From JAQUOA01 sp037443785 (GTDB lineage Bacteria > Bacteroidota > Ignavibacteria > UBA10030 > UBA8401): DNA of 64,000 nt. Below are positions 6,428 through 15,391 of the stretch, piece by piece; the stretch's first letter is position 1; each line of letters starts with the position of its first letter. Made by a program: the position numbers and the translations under genes. The notes under the pieces are model-generated. The model ran no database searches. It was not told the origin of the DNA and was given only the letters and a program-made list of their open reading frames with translations. The stretch is taken from the NCBI GenBank assembly GCA_037443785.1, contig JBBINR010000008.1, positions 1 through 64,000 of the forward strand, given 5' to 3'.

Positions 6428-8281
6428 TTATGTTACCGTTCTTTTTTTTCCGTAATGCTCTATCACAAAATGAATGTGTGGTAAATTTTTCGGCAAATGC
6501 ATAATGCTGAAAGTTTTCACTCCTGTGGAAAGCCTGTCGAGCCACGATGATGTCGGCCATCCAAAATGGACGGTGATGTTTTTGTGCGGAAGCTCGTAAT
6601 CCAGCGTGTACAAAATTTCAGTAATGCCTTGAAACAAGGTCTGTCCCTGATAAACAAAACGAAAATGATTTTCAGCAAGCTTCGGAGGAATTCCCTGGCG
6701 CGGATGATACAGACTTACGTACACCGACGAAGGATCAATCGCAGCCCGTGCATCTTCTTTCGGACGACGGAAATAAATGTGAACATCCTCGGCACCGGAT
6801 TCTTCAAGATAAAAAATCATTTGTAACGGTGTATCCGTCTGTTTAATTTCTTTGTGTTCCGGGGCGCGTTTCTCTGCGTACTTCAGCCCGACAAATAAAA
6901 AGATTGCCGTGACTGAAGACCACATAAAAGTACCATACGGTTTATGATAACCAAGATAGAGAAAACAGCTGAACAGGATAAGAAACAATATCAGCGTCCC
7001 AATTCGCGACGTATTGTACTCAAGTGATTCTTTCGTTCCTTTTGAATAGCGGTAGATCAGCAGGCTTCCCATATTAATGGCAAAACTTGCCAGCAATCCG
7101 ATGGCGTACATCTCGGCAAGAATCGTTTGGCTTCCGCCGGTAACGTAAATGATAATCGTATAGAAAATTGCATTGCCAATGTGGATGCGGTAGAGCGATT
7201 GACGTTTATTTGTTTTAATGATCCAATGAAATCCGTAATGGTGGGCAACGCGCTCCATCAACTCGCTCGAAGCAACATACGCCGTGTTCACCGCCATCAT
7301 CAATAAGACGCTTGCCAACACGCCGACGATGTAACCAAACGGTATGCCTCCCACCATGTGGGCAAAATGCGTAATTAAATCTGTTTCGTGGCCCGCAATA
7401 TTTATTTTGGATGATAAAACAATTGCGGCGAGAACCGGGGTGAACAATCCGACTGTCAGCGCAAGAAACGTGTACGCCTTCCGAATTTCTTTCCACGATT
7501 TTACGAGACTGGCGGTTTGCACCACCGATTCAATTCCCGAATACGCAAGGATACAACTTGAGACACCGACCACGACAAAGAAATATCCATTGAACCAGCC
7601 TCCTTCGTACACGGTTGAACCCACATTTTTAAAACTATAGCCAATCATATTCCATGAATGAACATCGGAATGATAGATACCGGCAAAGACAAGATTCACA
7701 AGGATGATTGCCGCGACGACAAAAATTCCGTACGTAAATTTTGCATTCTCTTTTATTCCAAGAATATTTAAACCTGCAATGAACCAAATGATGCCCACAT
7801 CGAAAAGGAATTTTCCCAATCCGGACATCGGGATGAATGCCATACCATTTTCAACAGCGCTCACGGTGGAAAGACTTGCCGTCAAAACATAATCCACAAT
7901 AATAGAAGCAACAGCGATGAACGAAACCGTAGGCCCCAATACGAGATAGGAAAACGAATAGACACCGCCGCCCCGTATGCCGTTCACTTCAAGTATCTCC
8001 GCAATTTCTATCATGCGAAGAGAGAGAAACCGGATGAGAATTGATGTGAGGATGAGAAATGCGATGGCGTGTCCGCCGATGAAACGAAACGCTTCGCTCG
8101 GTGCATAAAAGATCGACGTCAGCTCATCCATGAGCGTAATGATGCCGATGGCAAGCCATGTGAGCCACCACTTGCCGCCTGAAAAATACGCAAGGAGGTC
8201 TTTTTTTGTTAAAAGATATCCAAAGACACCGATGATGCCGAGGTTAAGTGCAAGCGTAATAAAAAATTGGTGTGAGAACAT
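6428..8281 (-). CDS. APC-superfamily permease with C-terminal soluble domain
   Basis: A 617-residue integral membrane protein with about twelve hydrophobic segments across residues 1-460. The early part carries FIGGHAIAF and the helix-breaking EVNGIRGGGVYSFSYLVLGP, the GGG-type loop seen in amino-acid/polyamine/organocation transporters. Later segments include GYIVGVLASVLLMMAVNTAY. After the last membrane span there is a soluble domain of about 150 residues (from around QTDTPLQMIFYLEES) that I do not recognise. Likely an inner-membrane carrier for an amino acid or related solute; substrate cannot be told from sequence. It is flanked by gaps on both sides and has its own terminator, so it is probably monocistronic. 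Confidence 0.65.
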   Translation of the reverse strand: MFSHQFFITLALNLGIIGVFGYLLTKKDLLAYFSGGKWWLTWLAIGIITLMDELTSIFYAPSEAFRFIGGHAIAFLILTSILIRFLSLRMIEIAEILEVNGIRGGGVYSFSYLVLGPTVSFIAVASIIVDYVLTASLSTVSAVENGMAFIPMSGLGKFLFDVGIIWFIAGLNILGIKENAKFTYGIFVVAAIILVNLVFAGIYHSDVHSWNMIGYSFKNVGSTVYEGGWFNGYFFVVVGVSSCILAYSGIESVVQTASLVKSWKEIRKAYTFLALTVGLFTPVLAAIVLSSKINIAGHETDLITHFAHMVGGIPFGYIVGVLASVLLMMAVNTAYVASSELMERVAHHYGFHWIIKTNKRQSLYRIHIGNAIFYTIIIYVTGGSQTILAEMYAIGLLASFAINMGSLLIYRYSKGTKESLEYNTSRIGTLILFLILFSCFLYLGYHKPYGTFMWSSVTAIFLFVGLKYAEKRAPEHKEIKQTDTPLQMIFYLEESGAEDVHIYFRRPKEDARAAIDPSSVYVSLYHPRQGIPPKLAENHFRFVYQGQTLFQGITEILYTLDYELPHKNITVHFGWPTSSWLDRLSTGVKTFSIMHLPKNLPHIHFVIEHYGKKRTVT

Positions 8282-8413
8282 AAATATTCATTCAGAGAAA
8301 ATAAAAATGATCTTTAATCTGGTGAATATGCCCGTGAAATGAAATGAAGGGGTTATAAGAAAGCAGGATAAAAGTATAAAGAAAGTATAAAGAACGTTTG
8401 AAATGCGGGGATT

Positions 8414-8881
8414 TTATTTAAGCTTTAATTCCATGTATACAACCTCATCCATCGGATTGTTGTAATAGGCAGGAATAATTTTGAATCCAAGTTTTGTATA
8501 TAATGCCCGAGCTGTTTCCATTCGTTGAAGGGTATCCAATCGCATGACGCGATAACCCATTGCCTTCGCATCGGCAAGAATTTTTTCCGTCAGCAATCTT
8601 CCGATTTTCTTTCCACGAAATTCTTCTCGCACATACAGCCGTTTCATTTCGCACACCCCTTCTTCATCCATCGGCCGCAATGCAATACAACCGGCAATTT
8701 TTTCTTTTTCTTCGGCAAGATATAATCGTCCTTTTGGCGGAGCGTATTTTCCCGGAAGCTCGGCAAGTTCTTTATCGAATCCCTGAAAGCAAAGAGAGAA
8801 GTTCAGCCACTGCTGATATTCTCTAAAGAGCGACCGGACGATTTCAATCTGTTCTGGTGATATAGCGGGAATAATTTTCAT
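8414..8881 (-). CDS. GNAT-family N-acetyltransferase
   Basis: A 155-residue protein starting MKIIPAISPEQIE at the ATG at 8881; a longer TTG-started frame from 8917 has no support. The GNAT acetyl-CoA motif is MKRLYVREEFRGKKIGRLLT (V-R-x-x-F-R-G-K-x-I-G), preceded by the strand CIALRPMDEEGVCEM and followed by DTLQRMETARALYTKLGF. Members transfer an acetyl group from acetyl-CoA to an amine on a small molecule or protein; substrate unknown. It follows the M28 peptidase gene by 69 bases on the same strand, with a weak hairpin between them. Confidence 0.8.
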   Translation of the reverse strand: MKIIPAISPEQIEIVRSLFREYQQWLNFSLCFQGFDKELAELPGKYAPPKGRLYLAEEKEKIAGCIALRPMDEEGVCEMKRLYVREEFRGKKIGRLLTEKILADAKAMGYRVMRLDTLQRMETARALYTKLGFKIIPAYYNNPMDEVVYMELKLK

Positions 8882-8894
8882 TGTACAAAATTGC

Positions 8895-8925
8895 AAAGGC
8901 GCCCGGAAAAATTTCAAAGCGCCTT
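8895..8925 (-). terminator. Weak hairpin between M28 peptidase and GNAT genes
   Basis: On the minus strand AAGGCGC pairs with GCGCCTT across a 16-base A/T-rich loop, and the downstream bases GCAATTTTG are moderately U-rich. Position after the peptidase stop suits a terminator, but the structure is marginal. Confidence 0.3.
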
Positions 8926-8949
8926 CGCGAAAAAATAATTTTAAAAAAA

Positions 8950-10548
8950 TTAATTTGCTGAATGCATTATTGGCATTTCAAATTTGTGCGGAAGTTTCTC
9001 ATCACGCATTGCGGCATCGTAGGCAAATGCCGCCATGATAATTGCCGCTTGTTTTAGATCCTCTTCCTGCGCGCGGTCAAACACATCCATCGTTGTATGG
9101 TGCGTACGCGTTTCATATTCAAGCTCGTCTTGAATGAATTGAAACGCTGGAAGCCCGACAGCATCAAACGAAAGATGGTCTGTTCCACCAGTGTTTTGCA
9201 GCGTTAAGGTTGACGCGCCCATATCTTTAAATGGCGCTAGCCATGCACGAAAAATTGTTCTGACCGCTTCATTTCCCTGCATATATGCACCACGCACCTT
9301 ACCGCTTCCGTTATCGTTGTTGAAGTAGGCCGCAAATTTTTCTGCTTCAGGTTTCAATGTATCTTTTACACCAAAATGTTGTTTTACGTATGCCTGCGAA
9401 CCGAGCAATCCCTGCTCTTCTGCTCCCCACAATCCGATACGAATAGTTCTGCGGGGTTGTACGCCGATTGCTTTCAAAATTCTCATCGCTTCCATGCACA
9501 CGGCGGAGCCTGTTCCGTTGTCTGTCGCTCCTGTTCCTCCGTGCCACGAATCGTAATGTGCGCCGATCATAACAACTTCATCTTTCAAATCACTTCCCGG
9601 AAGTTCACCGATAATATTGGAACTGTTTTCATCTTTTGTTCCCATAGTCACTTCAAGTTCAACGGCAAGTTTTACTTTTTCATTTTTTTGCACAAGACGA
9701 GCGAGGCGATTGTAACTTTCACCGCCAACTTCTATCTGCGGAGGAATTTTCGGCGCTTTACTGCTCTGTGCTGAAACGCGGTACGGTGAATTGAACGCTG
9801 TATCCGGATGGTTCGGAACGTATGCTTGCTGAACGGCAACACTGCCGCCAAGATTGCGGGTTGAAAATGACGATGTTAATACAGCAGCAACATTTTCATT
9901 CATGAGCAATTGCCATTTTTCATATAATAGCATGGCAGCTTTTTTGCGCTCGGGCGTCATCTGAAAATTAAATCTTCCTCCGCGTCGCTGGGGAAGATCG
10001 GCATTTGCCATTTCAAGAAGAGAAGCATCCGTCTCGCGTTCTGCAAGAGGCTTCCAGTACGGTTCTACATTTCCCGTTTTGGAAAGAAGAACAAATTTTC
10101 CCCTTAGTTTTCCTTTATAAGCGGCAAGCTGCTCAACAGAATCAGCGTCAAGATACACAACCTCCGCTTCAACGCGCCCTTTTAATCCCGGCGACCATGC
10201 TTTGGGATACGAAATGAGCGGCTGCACTTGTCTTCCGATCATCGTTGCAGAATATTTCTTCAACTCCCAGCTTTTACCGAAAGGACCCCATTCTTCACGA
10301 TGGGCATTCTGCAAACCCATCTGTTTCATTTTGTCAACGGCCCATTGCGCCGCAGCATCATATTGCGGTGAACCCGCAAGACGCGGTCCATAGACTTCGG
10401 AGATTGTCCAAAGAATATCTTTTACTTGAGATCTGTTCATTCCCTCATCGCGAATTTTTGCAATCGCGGCAGAATCAACTTTTTCCGGAAGTGGCTGAGC
10501 ATGAAGCAGCACAAAGCCAAAAATAAAAACAGAAATCCAATGTTTCAT
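8950..10548 (-). CDS. Secreted M28-family zinc aminopeptidase
   Basis: A 532-residue protein with a Sec signal peptide (MKHWISVFIFGFVLLHA). The two-zinc M28 active site is visible: His331 and Asp333 in IGAHYDS, bridging Asp343 in GATDNGTGS, the catalytic Glu pair 377-378 in WGAEEQG, a further Asp in YFNNDNGSG and the last His in GTDHLSFD. A protease-associated-type insertion occupies about residues 120-250. The layout matches secreted M28 carboxypeptidase/aminopeptidases of the plasma glutamate carboxypeptidase kind, which release terminal residues from peptides in the periplasm or outside the cell. It is followed upstream by a small lipoprotein gene 11 bases away, suggesting cotranscription. 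Confidence 0.88.
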   Translation of the reverse strand: MKHWISVFIFGFVLLHAQPLPEKVDSAAIAKIRDEGMNRSQVKDILWTISEVYGPRLAGSPQYDAAAQWAVDKMKQMGLQNAHREEWGPFGKSWELKKYSATMIGRQVQPLISYPKAWSPGLKGRVEAEVVYLDADSVEQLAAYKGKLRGKFVLLSKTGNVEPYWKPLAERETDASLLEMANADLPQRRGGRFNFQMTPERKKAAMLLYEKWQLLMNENVAAVLTSSFSTRNLGGSVAVQQAYVPNHPDTAFNSPYRVSAQSSKAPKIPPQIEVGGESYNRLARLVQKNEKVKLAVELEVTMGTKDENSSNIIGELPGSDLKDEVVMIGAHYDSWHGGTGATDNGTGSAVCMEAMRILKAIGVQPRRTIRIGLWGAEEQGLLGSQAYVKQHFGVKDTLKPEAEKFAAYFNNDNGSGKVRGAYMQGNEAVRTIFRAWLAPFKDMGASTLTLQNTGGTDHLSFDAVGLPAFQFIQDELEYETRTHHTTMDVFDRAQEEDLKQAAIIMAAFAYDAAMRDEKLPHKFEMPIMHSAN

Positions 10549-10559
10549 GAAACCTCCAT

Positions 10560-11072
10560 TTATTTTACTTGCAGTTGTTCCTCATGCTGCGGTGTTTGCT
10601 GGAGCGAATCTGCCGGCGCACCGGGTTGTTTTTTTAAAGGTTCACCGATCGAATTATGAAAATCTTTTCTCATATTTGATGCGACACGAACATCAGAGCC
10701 GTTATGGTATATTTTTCCATCCCAGATCCTCGATTCGATCTTAAATTCAAATTTCTTTCTGTCGGGGGTAAATTTCGCAACGATACGGATTTGATATTTA
10801 TCGTTGAGCAGATCATCCGAAAAATACGACGGGCCGTAGGATGAACGAACATAACCGTCTTCCTTGGAGACCATTTCTAATTCAAATTTTTTTGTAATGA
10901 TGTAGATGACGCGCTGCCAGGCATCTTCATATGCAATTCCCGGCTTGATCGTCATCGTTTCCCAATATTGGCGGTTCATCTGCATAAATGATTCCGGAGC
11001 GCCAAGACTGCAGCCGAATCCTGCAATGCCCGTAAGAAGAATACTTGACCAGAGAATAAATTTTATTTTCAT
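10560..11072 (-). CDS. Small lipoprotein of unknown function
   Basis: A 170-residue protein; I start at MKIKFILW (11072) because GGGGG lies six bases upstream. A lipoprotein signal ends at GFGCS. The mature part has a mixed alpha/beta pattern (YEDAWQRVIYIITKKFELE, then several strands such as KYQIRIVAKFTP and KFEFKIESRIW) and a Pro/Gln-rich tail. The helix-then-strands order resembles small periplasmic domains that read nonspecific ligands, but I recognise no family. The gene lies 11 bases before the M28 peptidase, so the two are probably cotranscribed. Confidence 0.7.
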   Translation of the reverse strand: MKIKFILWSSILLTGIAGFGCSLGAPESFMQMNRQYWETMTIKPGIAYEDAWQRVIYIITKKFELEMVSKEDGYVRSSYGPSYFSDDLLNDKYQIRIVAKFTPDRKKFEFKIESRIWDGKIYHNGSDVRVASNMRKDFHNSIGEPLKKQPGAPADSLQQTPQHEEQLQVK

Positions 11073-11096
11073 ACATGCCCCCTTCATGACAAATTG

Positions 11097-11507
11097 TTAA
11101 TCAGGATAACGAAAGTCAATCTCAAGCGCAACATCGGGATGTAAACTTCTTGCAACGGGGCACGCATGGCCGATTTGTTCAATTGTAGAACGGTATTCCT
11201 TGGGAATTCCGGAACACATTGCAAGATGCGCCACAATTTTTGCTATGCGTCGAGGCGGGGTTGCGCTCATATGTTTTTCAATGGCAATGGTTGTTCCGTC
11301 AAAGTTCACATTGTCGTTGCGGGCACGGATTCCCATAGTAGTAATGATGCATGTGCCAAGTGCCGTTGCAACAAGATCGGTTGGAGAAAAACTTTCTCCA
11401 CGTCCATGATTATCCTTTGGTGCATCGGTGATGAATTGAACGCCGCTGCTGTCGTGTGTTGCCTCGCAGCGAAGGTGCCCTTGATAAACTATTGAAATTG
11501 GAACCAT
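11097..11507 (-). CDS. OsmC/Ohr-family peroxiredoxin-like protein
   Basis: A 136-residue protein with the OsmC fold signature: SFSPTDLVATALGTCIITTM carries the first reactive Cys, and GHACPVARSL the second. A short N-terminal beta part (ISIVYQGHLRCEATH) precedes them. OsmC/Ohr proteins reduce organic hydroperoxides with a dithiol mechanism in the cytoplasm. The pattern is nearer OsmC-like members of the YhfA branch than to Ohr proper. It sits near other oxidative-damage genes (two MsrA upstream), though gaps and intervening lipoproteins argue against one operon. Confidence 0.85.
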   Translation of the reverse strand: MVPISIVYQGHLRCEATHDSSGVQFITDAPKDNHGRGESFSPTDLVATALGTCIITTMGIRARNDNVNFDGTTIAIEKHMSATPPRRIAKIVAHLAMCSGIPKEYRSTIEQIGHACPVARSLHPDVALEIDFRYPD

Positions 11508-11565
11508 AATGTACGTTTTGGTTTTATGTGCATGATTGCCGATGAGTTAAAGATACGTTCAAATT

Positions 11566-12408
11566 TCATTTGACAAAATTAATATTTGATCTGATCTCTA
11601 TGGAATTACTGTTTGTGGAAACAGAATATCGTGAAAAATCGAGCGTGCGACGAACAAAGTCAAGTTTCTGACGGCCGAATTTTGATGACGGAATCGGAAA
11701 CACAATTTCTGACGTAAGCGCCGAGGGAATATGAATTGGCTTGAGAATTTCAGTTGATTGGAGCGTGATCTCGCGATAATAAGGGATTTGTAATTGCACC
11801 ATCTGCAAGGAAATCTGTGCTTTTAACACCAGCGGTTTATGAAGCGGAGTTAGAACAATCGCTTGAGAGTCCGCTGTCGAAATGGAAAATTGCACACTGT
11901 CATTCAAATAAAAATGAATTTGAGGGGATGCCGTTGCAGGAATTCCGGCGTACTTTCCTGACACCTTAATCCTGCCGCTTCCTTCAACTTCAATTTCTGC
12001 CGTCACGGCATTATTATGGGCAGAACCGATACGGAATTTTTTGAGATCGATAACAATCGATCCAGTATCAACATCCACATAATTTGTAAAAGCGATGCCG
12101 AATGTTGATTTATCTTCTTTCCATAAAGGATGCGTCGCAAGAAAATTAATGTGAATATCGTTCAAACGCTTCTGTGCAAACGCATCGAGTAAACGATTAA
12201 TACCATTCGTGCGAAAGCGGGTAACAACATTCGATGTTGTTGAATAGCGCTGAGTGTTTTGAGAAAGCACATCATCTAAAGAATCAAGCTGCGGCTTCAA
12301 CACTGAAATCTTTTTCACGGATTCCTCTGTCGGTGGAAAGATTGCGGAAGAAGACGAACATCCTGCGAACAACAGACCGATAACGATCGACGCGATGGCT
12401 GTTTTCAT
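11566..12408 (-). CDS. Lipoprotein of unknown function (second of an overlapping pair)
   Basis: A 280-residue protein with lipoprotein signal (MKTAIASIVIGLLFAGCSS). The mature part starts with a helical stretch (VKKISVLKPQLDSLDDVLS) and is then dominated by beta strands, including VTAEIEVEGSGRIKVSGKY and LKAQISLQMVQLQIPYY. Its start overlaps the end of the upstream gene by four bases (ATGA), so the two are translationally coupled and may act together. The long beta-rich middle could suit a lipid-binding or shell-like fold, but I recognise no family and claim no function. Confidence 0.7.
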   Translation of the reverse strand: MKTAIASIVIGLLFAGCSSSSAIFPPTEESVKKISVLKPQLDSLDDVLSQNTQRYSTTSNVVTRFRTNGINRLLDAFAQKRLNDIHINFLATHPLWKEDKSTFGIAFTNYVDVDTGSIVIDLKKFRIGSAHNNAVTAEIEVEGSGRIKVSGKYAGIPATASPQIHFYLNDSVQFSISTADSQAIVLTPLHKPLVLKAQISLQMVQLQIPYYREITLQSTEILKPIHIPSALTSEIVFPIPSSKFGRQKLDFVRRTLDFSRYSVSTNSNSIEIRSNINFVK

Positions 12409-13223
12409 TCTTCGACTTTCACTTTCGTCACATTCAATGCAACAAACATTGTGTTTTTAAAGATGAGCACCTCTTTGAGTTGCAGACTATACTCAATCAT
12501 TTGCCCCGGAATCACAACATCCATGTTGATTCCTGTTCGAACGTTGACAGTGTTTCTCTGAATTAAAAATTGATTCGAGAAATCAATCGGTAATTCTATC
12601 GGCGGAAAAAGCTCGCTCATTTCAGAAAGTTTTAGCTCCACAATATCGCCAATGACATTCTCCATGGTGAAAAGCAATCCTCCGGCGCTGACATTGGGCA
12701 CAATCGTAAACGGTTCAAACTGTGCGTACAATTTTCCTTGTCCGGGTGCTGCACTATTGTTCTCGACCTTAAAAGAGAGCAAACAATCCACCAGCAAATT
12801 AACGTTAACATCGTACTCATAATTGTGCACCGCAAGCGATAGCGTTGCGATGGCTGAACCATTGTTGAGGGTAACACGAATACTGCGAATGAGGTAAGAG
12901 TTGAGCGAATCGAGCCAGCCCGCTGTGCTGTCTAATTGGCTTGCCGCCTTATTAAGCATCTCTTGATTGAAATAGAACGAAATATCAGCATTGTCAAACG
13001 GAATATTACTGGAGAGACGCTGTTGTAAATGTTGAGCAGATTGTAATTTGATTTCTAAAGTTTTTGCTTCACGCGCTTTTTGAATTTGCTCATGGTCGAA
13101 ACTTGCGCCCGCGGCGGAACGAATAATGAAACAGCCGGAAGAGGCCGTTCCAAGCGTCAAAAGAAATATCCAAAAAAAGGGACGAAGACGTAATTGCCGA
13201 TGCTCGATCCTCTCTTTTTTCAT
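12405..13223 (-). CDS. Lipoprotein of unknown function (first of an overlapping pair)
   Basis: A 272-residue protein with a long charged N terminus (MKKERIEHRQLRLRP), a hydrophobic segment and lipobox TASSGC. The mature protein has a helix (QIQKAREAKTLEIKLQSAQH) then repeated amphipathic strands such as IRVTLNNGSAIATLSLAV and VNVRTGINMDVVIPG. It overlaps the next lipoprotein gene by four bases and lies 20 bases after an msrA start region on the same strand. Strand pattern and size resemble its partner, so the two could be distant paralogues or subunits. Function unknown. Confidence 0.7.
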   Translation of the reverse strand: MKKERIEHRQLRLRPFFWIFLLTLGTASSGCFIIRSAAGASFDHEQIQKAREAKTLEIKLQSAQHLQQRLSSNIPFDNADISFYFNQEMLNKAASQLDSTAGWLDSLNSYLIRSIRVTLNNGSAIATLSLAVHNYEYDVNVNLLVDCLLSFKVENNSAAPGQGKLYAQFEPFTIVPNVSAGGLLFTMENVIGDIVELKLSEMSELFPPIELPIDFSNQFLIQRNTVNVRTGINMDVVIPGQMIEYSLQLKEVLIFKNTMFVALNVTKVKVEE

Positions 13224-13242
13224 ACTTCATTATTCCTAATTT

Positions 13243-13869
13243 CTATTTTGCTTCTTTCTTCAGCTTGCCGCTGAACATCTTTCGTAATTTAATCAATTTT
13301 GGATTGATAACCAGTTGGCAATACGGTGCGGATGAATTATTGTTGTAGTAATTTTGATGATACTCTTCTGCCTTGTAAAAATCAGAATATGGCTTAACGT
13401 GTGTTACAATCGGATTTTCTAAAATCTTTGTCGAATCAATTTCATGGATCATCTGTGCGGAAAGTCGCTCCTGTTCATCGGTGTGATAAAAAATCACCGA
13501 TCGATATTGATCTCCCACATCATCGCCTTGGCGATTCAGCGTTGTCGGGTCATGCGTGCTGAAAAAAACCTGGAGCAATTCTTTGTACGAAATTATTTTC
13601 GAATCAAAGGTTATCTGTATAACTTCGGCATATTCAGTTCCCCCTTTGTTTACTATTGTTGAAGTAGGATACGGAACGATACCGCCCGAATAACCGGATT
13701 CAACTTTGACAACTCCTTCCAGTCGCTGAAACACCGCTTCTGAACACCAAAAACAGCCCCCTCCGAATGTGGCCATGTCATACCCATCTGGAAGCATTGG
13801 TTGACTCGATCCACAGCCGCTTGCAAACAGAAGTGAAACGATCATCGTCAACAAACTGAATTTATCCAT
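13243..13869 (-). CDS. msrA: Lipoprotein peptide-methionine (S)-S-oxide reductase
   Basis: A 208-residue MsrA; I start at MDKFSLLTM (13869) because AAGGAG lies ten bases upstream. The N terminus is a lipoprotein signal ending at FASGC. The catalytic block is ATFGGGCFWCSEAVF (nucleophile Cys in GCFW), followed by VESGYSGG, the HDPTTLNRQGDDVGDQYRS block and EEYHQNYY. It reduces methionine-S-sulfoxide in proteins, here at the periplasmic face of a membrane. It lies next to a second msrA with very similar spacing of motifs, a tandem duplication in which one copy became a lipoprotein. Confidence 0.9.
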   Translation of the reverse strand: MDKFSLLTMIVSLLFASGCGSSQPMLPDGYDMATFGGGCFWCSEAVFQRLEGVVKVESGYSGGIVPYPTSTIVNKGGTEYAEVIQITFDSKIISYKELLQVFFSTHDPTTLNRQGDDVGDQYRSVIFYHTDEQERLSAQMIHEIDSTKILENPIVTHVKPYSDFYKAEEYHQNYYNNNSSAPYCQLVINPKLIKLRKMFSGKLKKEAK

Positions 13870-13950
13870 AGTGCCAATCTCCTTAATTGAATGCTGTAGT
13901 AGAAGAAAATATACATTTATCCGAGGAAAAAGCAGTTGATGATTCTCAAG

Positions 13951-13986
13951 AAAAAAAATGCCGCTGAACGAGAACATTCAACGGCA
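13951..13986 (-). terminator. Rho-independent terminator after the second msrA
   Basis: On the minus strand TGCCGTTGAA pairs with TTCAGCGGCA (one G-U) and is followed by eight U. It lies 26 bases past the msrA stop and separates the two msrA genes. Confidence 0.75.
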
Positions 13987-14012
13987 GAAAGATACTACGG
14001 CTGCAAACAATG

Positions 14013-14657
14013 CTAATTTTCTTTCTTCAATTTGCTCCGAAATTCTTTTTTGAATTTGCTCAATTTCGGATTGATGACTATCATGCAATACGGTTTATAG
14101 GAATTTTCATTGTAATAGTTCTGATGATACTCTTCAGCTTTATAAAATGATTTGTAGAGCGCAATCTCAGTAACAATCGGATTATCCCAAATTTTGGCAA
14201 TGGTAGTTTCTTTGAGAACCTGTTCGGCAATTTTTTTCTGCTCATCCGTATGATAGAAAATCACCGAACGATATTGCGTTCCTGCATCGGCACCCTGCCG
14301 ATTCAAAGTCGTTGGATCATGCGTTCGAAAAAACACTTCAAGCAATTCCTTGTACGAAATCACGGCCGGATCAAACGTTACCTGCACGGCTTCCGCATGG
14401 CCGGTTTTGCCGGTACAGACTTGTTCGTAGCTCGGATTGGCGACGGACCCGCCCGAATAACCGGATTCTACTTTCTCAACCCCGTTCAATCGTTGATAGA
14501 TCGCCTCAACACACCAGAAGCATCCCTCGCCGAATGTTGCTGTTTCAAACTGCATACTTTTTCCTTTCTGTTGTTTATCAGCCTGTCCTTTACCGGAAAT
14601 CGATTGCGCGGTACCAGCTGTTGTTACCGCAATAACCATCATTAGAATAAATTTCAT
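14013..14657 (-). CDS. msrA: Exported peptide-methionine (S)-S-oxide reductase, second copy
   Basis: A 214-residue MsrA; the ATG at 14657 follows GGAGGAATT. A Sec signal peptide (MKFILMMVIAVTTAGTAQS) lacks a lipobox, so the product is soluble in the periplasm, unlike its lipoprotein neighbour. Motifs are TATFGEGCFWCVEAIY, VESGYSGGSVANPSYEQVC, HDPTTLNRQGADAGTQYRS and EEYHQNYYNEN. The two tandem copies share most motif residues. Here STIVNKGGTEYAE of the other copy is VCTGKTGHAEA, the usual MsrA form, so this one looks closer to the ancestral enzyme. A terminator on each side indicates separate transcription. Confidence 0.9.
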   Translation of the reverse strand: MKFILMMVIAVTTAGTAQSISGKGQADKQQKGKSMQFETATFGEGCFWCVEAIYQRLNGVEKVESGYSGGSVANPSYEQVCTGKTGHAEAVQVTFDPAVISYKELLEVFFRTHDPTTLNRQGADAGTQYRSVIFYHTDEQKKIAEQVLKETTIAKIWDNPIVTEIALYKSFYKAEEYHQNYYNENSYKPYCMIVINPKLSKFKKEFRSKLKKEN

Positions 14658-14693
14658 AATTCCTCCTTCCCCCACTTTAACACAGACTTCCCC

Positions 14694-14717
14694 AAAAAAA
14701 TTCACACTGTTGTGTGA
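14694..14717 (-). terminator. Rho-independent terminator after pduS-pduT
   Basis: On the minus strand TCACAC-AACA-GTGTGA is followed by A and seven U. It lies 100 bases past the pduT stop and just upstream of the second msrA start, ending the run that includes the microcompartment genes. Confidence 0.6.
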
Positions 14718-14817
14718 TAAGTATCATTAAAAATATGATTTTTATTTTTCGGTTCAGGTAGACTTCTTCTCGGAAGACGGTACGGTGAACGCCTGATGGG
14801 GATTTTGACAGGCGGGA

Positions 14818-15369
14818 TCAAATCATTTCGTTCATTAATTCTCCCCTTGGACGCGGGATAACAACAAAATTGACAAGCAATCCTTTTTTTCCAATAAGTT
14901 TTGCGCCGACATCAACAGCGCTTTGCACCGCGGCAACGTCGCCGGTAAGAGAAACAAATGCTTTTCCACCCATCGCCATTGCAAGACGGACTTCAATCAA
15001 TTGCACATTGGCCGATTTTACCGCTGCATCGGCTCCTTCAATCAGTGATGCAACCGAAAACGCTTCAATAATCCCGAGTGCTTCCAGCGCTTCAACGGTA
15101 TTTGTTCCGCTGATGGCAGGAAAAATTGATTCGTGAACATTGGAAATAACAAAAGAATCAATCACGGAAAAATCTCCCGTCGCAATTCCAGCCTGCACGC
15201 TTGCTTCAACAGCTCCAACATCACCACGCACCATCACCATATATTTGCCGGAGCAAATGGAACGAGAAAGAAGTAATTCTGTTTCCGCTGCTTTCAGCAT
15301 TGCATCCGCAACTTGATATCCGGCTGCGATACTGCTGAGTTCAATAAGACCGATGGAGTTTTTTGCCAT
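14818..15369 (-). CDS. pduT: Bacterial microcompartment shell protein, PduT type (tandem BMC, Fe-S)
   Basis: A 183-residue protein made of two BMC domains (about 1-92 and 93-180). Domain one has IGLIELSSIAAGYQVADAML, domain two has LGIIEAFSVASLIEGADAAV. PduT is 184 residues and trimeric, with a [4Fe-4S] cluster in the central pore held by Cys38; here Cys39 in SRSICSGKYMVMVRGD is in that place. The cluster is thought to move electrons across the shell. Its gene follows a PduS-like gene by 22 bases, and PduS is the known partner of PduT. No other shell protein or encapsulated enzyme is encoded in the window, so if a compartment forms, the rest is elsewhere. Confidence 0.9.
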   Translation of the reverse strand: MAKNSIGLIELSSIAAGYQVADAMLKAAETELLLSRSICSGKYMVMVRGDVGAVEASVQAGIATGDFSVIDSFVISNVHESIFPAISGTNTVEALEALGIIEAFSVASLIEGADAAVKSANVQLIEVRLAMAMGGKAFVSLTGDVAAVQSAVDVGAKLIGKKGLLVNFVVIPRPRGELMNEMI

Positions 15370-15391
15370 GATTTTTCTCTTTCAAAAAAAA

